Below, piece by piece: positions 31,905 to 35,625 of a stretch of DNA of 35,625 nucleotides. Origin of the DNA: Bacteroidota bacterium (GTDB lineage: Bacteria; Bacteroidota; Bacteroidia; Flavobacteriales; Schleiferiaceae); assembly GCA_003045865.1 (NCBI GenBank), contig PZPB01000015.1:9736-45360 (forward strand), given 5' to 3'. The notes beneath the pieces were generated by a model. The model ran no database searches, was not told the DNA's origin, and worked only from the letters and a program-made list of their open reading frames with translations. Position numbers and translations under genes: made by a program. Positions within the stretch are counted from its first letter, which is position 1, and each line of letters begins with the position of its first letter.

Positions 31905-33226
31905 TGCTTCTTAACAATTTTACCAAATTTCTTATCTACCTCAATACCGGCTTTTTGTAAGAAGGAAACGGGTAATTCACCCCCTGCGAAAATGTACACA
32001 CGATCATTTAGCAGGCTGCACTCTTCACCTTGCGCATCTGTGTAAACGATATCTTCTTTTCTAATTTCCTTAAGATTGCTTCCTAAAAGAAGCTTAATCT
32101 TACCCGCATCTACGGCTGCATCTAAATTCGTCCTATTTTGAGTCTTAATTCTACCAAATTTCTCTTTACGATAGGATAAATGAACCTCATTATGATCCAT
32201 TAATAACATGGCAGACTCTACCGCGGAGTCACCACCCCCAACAATTACAATTTTCTCACCTTCTATGGTTTCAGGCTCTAATAAGCGATAGGCGACCTTA
32301 ATAGATTGCTCTCCCGGAATATTCAATTTACGCGGGGTACCTCTTCTTCCAATGGCAATTAAAACTTGTTTAGCTCTAAATACCTTTTCGTTTTTGGCGA
32401 TAACCTTAAAGTTATAGGCACCCTCGGGTATGATTTGGTCTATTTCACAGTGCTCCTCTACTTCAATCTCGTTTCGGCCCAAAGCATCATTCCAAATAAT
32501 AAGCAATTCTTCTTTACTCGTATTCACTAGTTTCAACTTTCCGTAGAGCGGTAAATTCATCGGTTTAGTCATAACGACCTTGCTGCGTGGAAAAGTAAAA
32601 ACGGTACCGCCGAGGCTATCTTGATCTACAATTTTAAACTTCAGGCCCTTACTCTTGGCCGTTAAGGCAGCCGCGATTCCTGCTGGACCGGCACCAATAA
32701 TAAGTAAGTCGTATTCATCCGATCTTCTTTCGGGCCTTATACGGGCAATATTTTCTACCGCTTGCACCCCTTGCTCTGCAGAGTTTTTAATTAAGCCCAT
32801 ACCGCCGAGCTCGCCGGCAATATAAATCCCATTAATATTGGTTTCGTAGCTAGGCTTAACATGTGGTAAATCTACCCCGCGCTTTTCGGTACCGATGCGT
32901 AACGAAATGGCGTCTACTGGACAAGCATGAAAACAAGCGCCATGGCCAATGCAACTGGAGGCATTAATTACTGTGGCCTGCCCATCGATTAAGCCTAAAA
33001 TATCTTGTTCGGGACAAGCCGTAACGCATGCCCCACTGCCAATGCAGGTATTTAAGTCAATATAAGGATGCAATGAAACCGGCTCAAAACGGCCATCTTC
33101 TTTCGCCTGTGCTACTTTTTTCTGCACCTCTTTTGAGCGTTTTGAGCCACGATATACATAATAGAAAACGATCCCTAGGCAAACTAAGAAGGTAAAACCG
33201 TATATGATTAATTCTTCGGTGCTCAT
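31901..33226 (-). CDS. Membrane-anchored Fe-S/FAD oxidoreductase with permuted flavoprotein fold
   Basis: 441 residues from the ATG at 33226; a start 33 codons upstream would lie wholly inside the cytochrome b gene. One membrane helix (about 5-25) is followed by a basic stretch, placing the rest in the cytoplasm. A two-motif ferredoxin-like domain (61-103) reads CIGSGACVTACP and CIGHGACFHACP: the second Cys of each standard CXXCXXCXXXCP is Ser64 and His95. Next comes ETNINGIYIAGELGG...EQGVQAVENI (128-160), normally the C-terminal FAD segment of TrxB-like enzymes, then the FAD motif GAGPAG (178-183) and the NAD(P) motif VGGGDSA (329-335). The chain ends at FAGGELP...GKIVKK without that segment. 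Likely passes electrons between NAD(P)H and the cytochrome b next door. Confidence 0.9.
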   Translation of the reverse strand: MSTEELIIYGFTFLVCLGIVFYYVYRGSKRSKEVQKKVAQAKEDGRFEPVSLHPYIDLNTCIGSGACVTACPEQDILGLIDGQATVINASSCIGHGACFHACPVDAISLRIGTEKRGVDLPHVKPSYETNINGIYIAGELGGMGLIKNSAEQGVQAVENIARIRPERRSDEYDLLIIGAGPAGIAAALTAKSKGLKFKIVDQDSLGGTVFTFPRSKVVMTKPMNLPLYGKLKLVNTSKEELLIIWNDALGRNEIEVEEHCEIDQIIPEGAYNFKVIAKNEKVFRAKQVLIAIGRRGTPRKLNIPGEQSIKVAYRLLEPETIEGEKIVIVGGGDSAVESAMLLMDHNEVHLSYRKEKFGRIKTQNRTNLDAAVDAGKIKLLLGSNLKEIRKEDIVYTDAQGEECSLLNDRVYIFAGGELPVSFLQKAGIEVDKKFGKIVKKH

Positions 33227-34068
33227 TAGAATATCCAGGTATAACCCATGGTTAAAGTGGCGCCAATATGCACAACCACAATTATTAACATTATCAGGGC
33301 GAAGGGGCGATGCGCCACATGCCAAAGTTTAAAGAGTTTTTGCATACTGGCCAAACGAGCAATTCTTCTTTGCATTTTCCACTCTAAGGCCGCTGAATTC
33401 AGCAAAAGAAACTGCTGTTGCTCATCTAGATTTAAGGAAGAAACACGTTTGCTTATTTTTTTTAAGTAGTTTCTTTCAAAGAAAAAATTTCGGGGACCCC
33501 AAGCATAAGGATTTTTAAAACTAAGGATGTCCGTTTTTAATTTGGTATCAGACCCTATCAGATCATCCAGAATGGACAAGCCTGTTTCTTGCTGTTTTCT
33601 AATTTCCGCCAAGCTCAATTCTTTACCACTAATAGTGCGGGGAATTTGATTGTAAATATAACGCCCCACTACCCCACTAGCTACTACAATTACCATAGAC
33701 CAGAAAGCAATGGAAACGATTCCGCCAAATTTAAAAGTTGTGTGAAAAAGAATCATAATAGGGCCTACCGTGCAAAGGAAAATGTGAAATTCTAAGAGGT
33801 AGCGCAAACGAATGAAGCGCTCTAAATAGCCATATTTCTTTGCGGTTATATACAGCACTACTCCCACCAAAATTAAAAGCGTTCCAAGAACTCCGAGGCC
33901 CTGGCCGAAAATTCCGCTAGCTTTTAAATAGGCATGCGAGTCTTGGTAAAATCGCTCTTCCAGCGGAGTCTGATAATACTCATAACCCTTGATAGATAAA
34001 TAGATAGTTACCAAAAGGGTCACTAATACCATCGACCAAATATAAATCTGATGCCAAAGACGTGACAT
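33226..34068 (-). CDS. Predicted di-haem cytochrome b-like membrane protein
   Basis: 280-residue inner-membrane protein, first in the cytochrome operon. Hydrophobic helices lie at about 9-27, 54-75, 90-110, 117-137 and 252-272. Two of them each carry a pair of histidines 14 residues apart: His95 and His109 (FHIFLCTVGPIMILFH) and His253 and His267 (HRPFALIMLIIVVVH). This HX13H pairing in two helices is the signature of two stacked b haems, as in cytochrome b and ferric-reductase/NOX transmembrane domains. A charged, probably cytoplasmic domain (about 140-245) separates the pairs. It would carry electrons across the membrane between the flavoprotein (one-base overlap, TAATG) and the periplasmic cytochromes. 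I do not recognise a named family. Confidence 0.82.
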   Translation of the reverse strand: MSRLWHQIYIWSMVLVTLLVTIYLSIKGYEYYQTPLEERFYQDSHAYLKASGIFGQGLGVLGTLLILVGVVLYITAKKYGYLERFIRLRYLLEFHIFLCTVGPIMILFHTTFKFGGIVSIAFWSMVIVVASGVVGRYIYNQIPRTISGKELSLAEIRKQQETGLSILDDLIGSDTKLKTDILSFKNPYAWGPRNFFFERNYLKKISKRVSSLNLDEQQQFLLLNSAALEWKMQRRIARLASMQKLFKLWHVAHRPFALIMLIIVVVHIGATLTMGYTWIF

Positions 34069-34118
34069 GATTTTACAGTTAAAAATTAGTTTGGTCAGAA
34101 ATTGTATAATTCATTTTA

Positions 34119-34126
34119 CAAACATA
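34119..34126 (-). promoter_or_regulatory. -7 promoter element of the cytochrome operon
   Basis: Minus-strand TATGTTTG, an exact TAnnTTTG match about 50 bases before the first ATG at 34068. The -33 region lacks TTG and instead holds the inverted repeat at 34138-34153, which suggests an activator- or repressor-dependent promoter. Confidence 0.62.
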
Positions 34127-34137
34127 AACAGAATATG

Positions 34138-34153
34138 TGGCCCATGTGGGCTA
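34138..34153. promoter_or_regulatory. Inverted repeat, candidate operator upstream of the cytochrome operon
   Basis: TGGCCCATGTGGGCTA forms a near-perfect dyad (core GCCCA/TGGGC), GC-rich in an AT-rich gap. It begins 12 bases upstream of the -7 element of the cytochrome operon and 71 bases before the response regulator ATG. Confidence 0.45.
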
Positions 34154-34223
34154 GATTCTTATTTTAAACAAATCTTAAGAATTGTTAAGAAAGGGCTTAA
34201 GTATTAATCTGCAAATTTGCCAC

Positions 34224-34880
34224 ATGCGAGTATTAGTAGTAGAAGATGAAATAGGAATTGCCAACTTTCTTCAGCAAGGACTGGAAGAAGAAGGCTACCG
34301 AGTTAGTGTTTGTAATAATGGAAGGGAAGGCATGAAGCTAGCCCTGGAGGAAGAGTTTGCGATCCTTCTACTTGATTGGAACCTACCAGAATACAGTGGA
34401 TTACAAATCTGCGAAAGCATACGTGCAAAGGGTATAAATAGCCCAGTGATATTTTTAACAGCGCGCGATACCAGTGAGGATATAATTAAGGGATTGCAAG
34501 CGGGCGCCAACGATTACATTAAAAAGCCCTTCAATTTTAGTGAGCTGTTAGAGCGCATGAAGGTGCAACTTAGAGGTAAGGAAGCACCGAAAAGATTAGT
34601 GCTAGGTGCCCTAGAAGTTTTATCTGCCAGTAGACAAACTTTTGTGAATGGTGAGGAAATTCATCTCACTCAAAAGGAATTTGAATTACTCAGTTACTTA
34701 CTCGAACAAAAAGGGGAAGTTTGTTCACGCACCAAAATTATTGAAGACGTATGGGACATTCATTTCGATTATGAAACCGGAGTGATAGATGTTTATATAA
34801 ATGCTTTGCGCAAAAAGCTGGGCGAAGCGGCTGGACTATTAAAAACAGTGCGCGGTGTAGGCTACATGATTCAAAAATAA
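34224..34880 (+). CDS. OmpR/PhoB-family response regulator
   Basis: 218-residue cytoplasmic transcription factor. The receiver domain (about 1-115) has the acidic pocket Glu7-Asp8, phosphoacceptor Asp51 in LLLDWNLPEY, Thr79 in FLTARD and Lys101 in KKPF. The winged-helix domain (about 125-218) carries LTQKEFELLSYLLEQKGEV, the recognition region DVYINALRKKLGE and the closing VRGVGYMIQK. The ATG at 34224 gives MRVLVVEDE, the normal start; the ATG-less 14 codons upstream are not conserved-looking. Its TAA shares one base with the ATG of the histidine kinase gene. It is divergent from the cytochrome operon with 155 bases between the start codons, so control of that operon is a reasonable inference. 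Confidence 0.95.
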   Translation: MRVLVVEDEIGIANFLQQGLEEEGYRVSVCNNGREGMKLALEEEFAILLLDWNLPEYSGLQICESIRAKGINSPVIFLTARDTSEDIIKGLQAGANDYIKKPFNFSELLERMKVQLRGKEAPKRLVLGALEVLSASRQTFVNGEEIHLTQKEFELLSYLLEQKGEVCSRTKIIEDVWDIHFDYETGVIDVYINALRKKLGEAAGLLKTVRGVGYMIQK

Positions 34881-35625
34881 TGAACTTAAAAATTAAAGAT
34901 CGCTTAGCCCTAAACTACCTAGTGGCCACTTCTATTTTAATGGCAGCGGTTTTTAGTAGTATCTACTTTGTGGTAGAAGAAGTGGTTATGTTTAATATAG
35001 ACCGCGATTTAAGGTATGAGCTAAATAAGCATACCAAAGAAGTTGAAGTGGTTGATAACAAGCTCAGCTTTGTAAATATGGAAGAATGGGAAGAACGCGA
35101 GCATCGAGAGGTGCAGGTGAATCCCGTTTTTATTCAAATTGTAAACGTGAAGGGCGAGATCATGGGCCGTTCACCCAATCTTAAAAACGATTCTTTGCGC
35201 TTTTCCGATGCTCATACTAGTGAGTTCTACAATCAGTTAATCGGTAATCAAAGAGTACGAACTGCTCGTATTGCTTTAAAAAACCGGGGGACCATAAGTG
35301 GCTATATTTTAGCTGCCATGTCGCTCGAATCATCCATCTCGGTGCTGCAAAAACTGCAAAATATTTTGGTGGTGTCTTTTATAGTGGTGCTAATTGTCCT
35401 CTTTTTCTTTTCACGCATCTTAGCCGGTAGACTTATACGCCCGATCAAAAATTTGAGTGAAAGCATGGATCACATCAATCGCAATAATTTAGATGAACGA
35501 GTAGAATTACCCAGCAAAAAGGATGAAATCTATAGTCTCTCTTTTAACTTTAACCGACTGCTAGACCGCATTGAAAAAGCACTTATTAGAGAACGGCAGT
35601 TTACTGCTGATGCATCGCACCAACT
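34880..35625 (+). CDS. Sensor histidine kinase, cut by the window end
   Basis: The frame opens at the ATG at 34880, which overlaps the response regulator stop (TAATG), and runs off the window after 248 codons. A first membrane helix at about 10-33 is followed by a periplasmic sensor region (about 35-160, with an acidic stretch EEWEEREHREVQ), then a second helix at about 161-181. A HAMP linker follows (LAGRLIRPIKNLSESMD to about 232) and then the start of the H-box RERQFTADASHQ, where His247 is the phosphoacceptor. The missing part should contain the rest of the dimerisation helices and the ATPase domain. It is the cognate kinase of the adjacent regulator. The signal is unknown, and no CXXCH or other cofactor site is seen in the sensor region. 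Confidence 0.93.
   Translation, partial: MNLKIKDRLALNYLVATSILMAAVFSSIYFVVEEVVMFNIDRDLRYELNKHTKEVEVVDNKLSFVNMEEWEEREHREVQVNPVFIQIVNVKGEIMGRSPNLKNDSLRFSDAHTSEFYNQLIGNQRVRTARIALKNRGTISGYILAAMSLESSISVLQKLQNILVVSFIVVLIVLFFFSRILAGRLIRPIKNLSESMDHINRNNLDERVELPSKKDEIYSLSFNFNRLLDRIEKALIRERQFTADASHQ

Noticed and set aside
31901-33325. Start of the flavoprotein at 33325
   Set aside because: The extra 33 residues lie entirely inside the cytochrome b gene and contain no conserved feature; the ATG at 33226 overlaps its stop as TAATG.

Overview
The window is a densely packed piece of a Bacteroidota chromosome, most likely a marine Flavobacteriales/Cryomorphaceae-type bacterium. Several things support this. 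At least eight genes or operons are preceded by an exact match to the Bacteroidota -7 promoter element TAnnTTTG, and Shine-Dalgarno sequences are scarce. A Kelch protein carries a C-terminal type IX secretion sorting domain. Bacteroidota-style families are present (DUF5606, a fused ResB-CcsA, short Ppx and 241-residue AroE forms). The DnaK phosphate motif reads DCGGGTHD, which I recall from flavobacteria. No rRNA, tRNA, CRISPR array, insertion sequence or phage gene is visible.

Layout. 1-3.5 kb: the 3' part of dnaK, an intact thiol peroxidase gene (tpx), a tandem tpx copy killed by two in-frame stops, and a convergent thioredoxin-like gene. 3.5-7.0 kb (minus): a polyphosphate cluster sixA-ppk1-ppx with overlapping stop/start codons. 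7.1-9.9 kb (minus): operon def - TPR lipoprotein - DUF5606 - mazG, then ruvX divergent from dapD. 10-12.2 kb (plus): dapD, a DUF2892 membrane peptide and a CorA-family transporter. 12.2-14.7 kb (minus): Kelch T9SS cargo, a small membrane protein and a PhnP-like metallo-hydrolase. 14.8-16.2 kb (plus): a conserved cytosolic protein of unknown function. 16.2-20.2 kb (minus): glmM followed by two class-V PLP enzymes. 20.2-20.7 kb: the longest non-coding gap. 20.7-23.8 kb (plus): TPR protein - DUF368 translocase - aroE.

The most interesting part is 23.8-34.1 kb. This is one seven-gene minus-strand operon whose members overlap or lie within 1-2 bases of each other. In transcription order it encodes: a membrane protein with two HX13H histidine pairs (predicted di-haem cytochrome b); a membrane-anchored flavoprotein with an unusual ferredoxin domain and an apparently circularly permuted FAD fold; a 20-CXXCH cytochrome c; a 13-CXXCH cytochrome c; an outer-membrane beta-barrel; a lipoprotein with an NrfJ-like and an OB-like region; and a fused CcsBA haem c ligase. 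Divergently transcribed from it is an OmpR-family response regulator gene overlapping a histidine kinase gene that runs off the window. Inferred role: NAD(P)H or another reductant feeds the flavin and Fe-S centres, then the b haems, then 33 periplasmic c haems, and possibly an outer-membrane barrel. The operon carries its own cytochrome maturation enzyme and an adjacent two-component regulator. The donor, acceptor and direction of electron flow cannot be read from the sequence.
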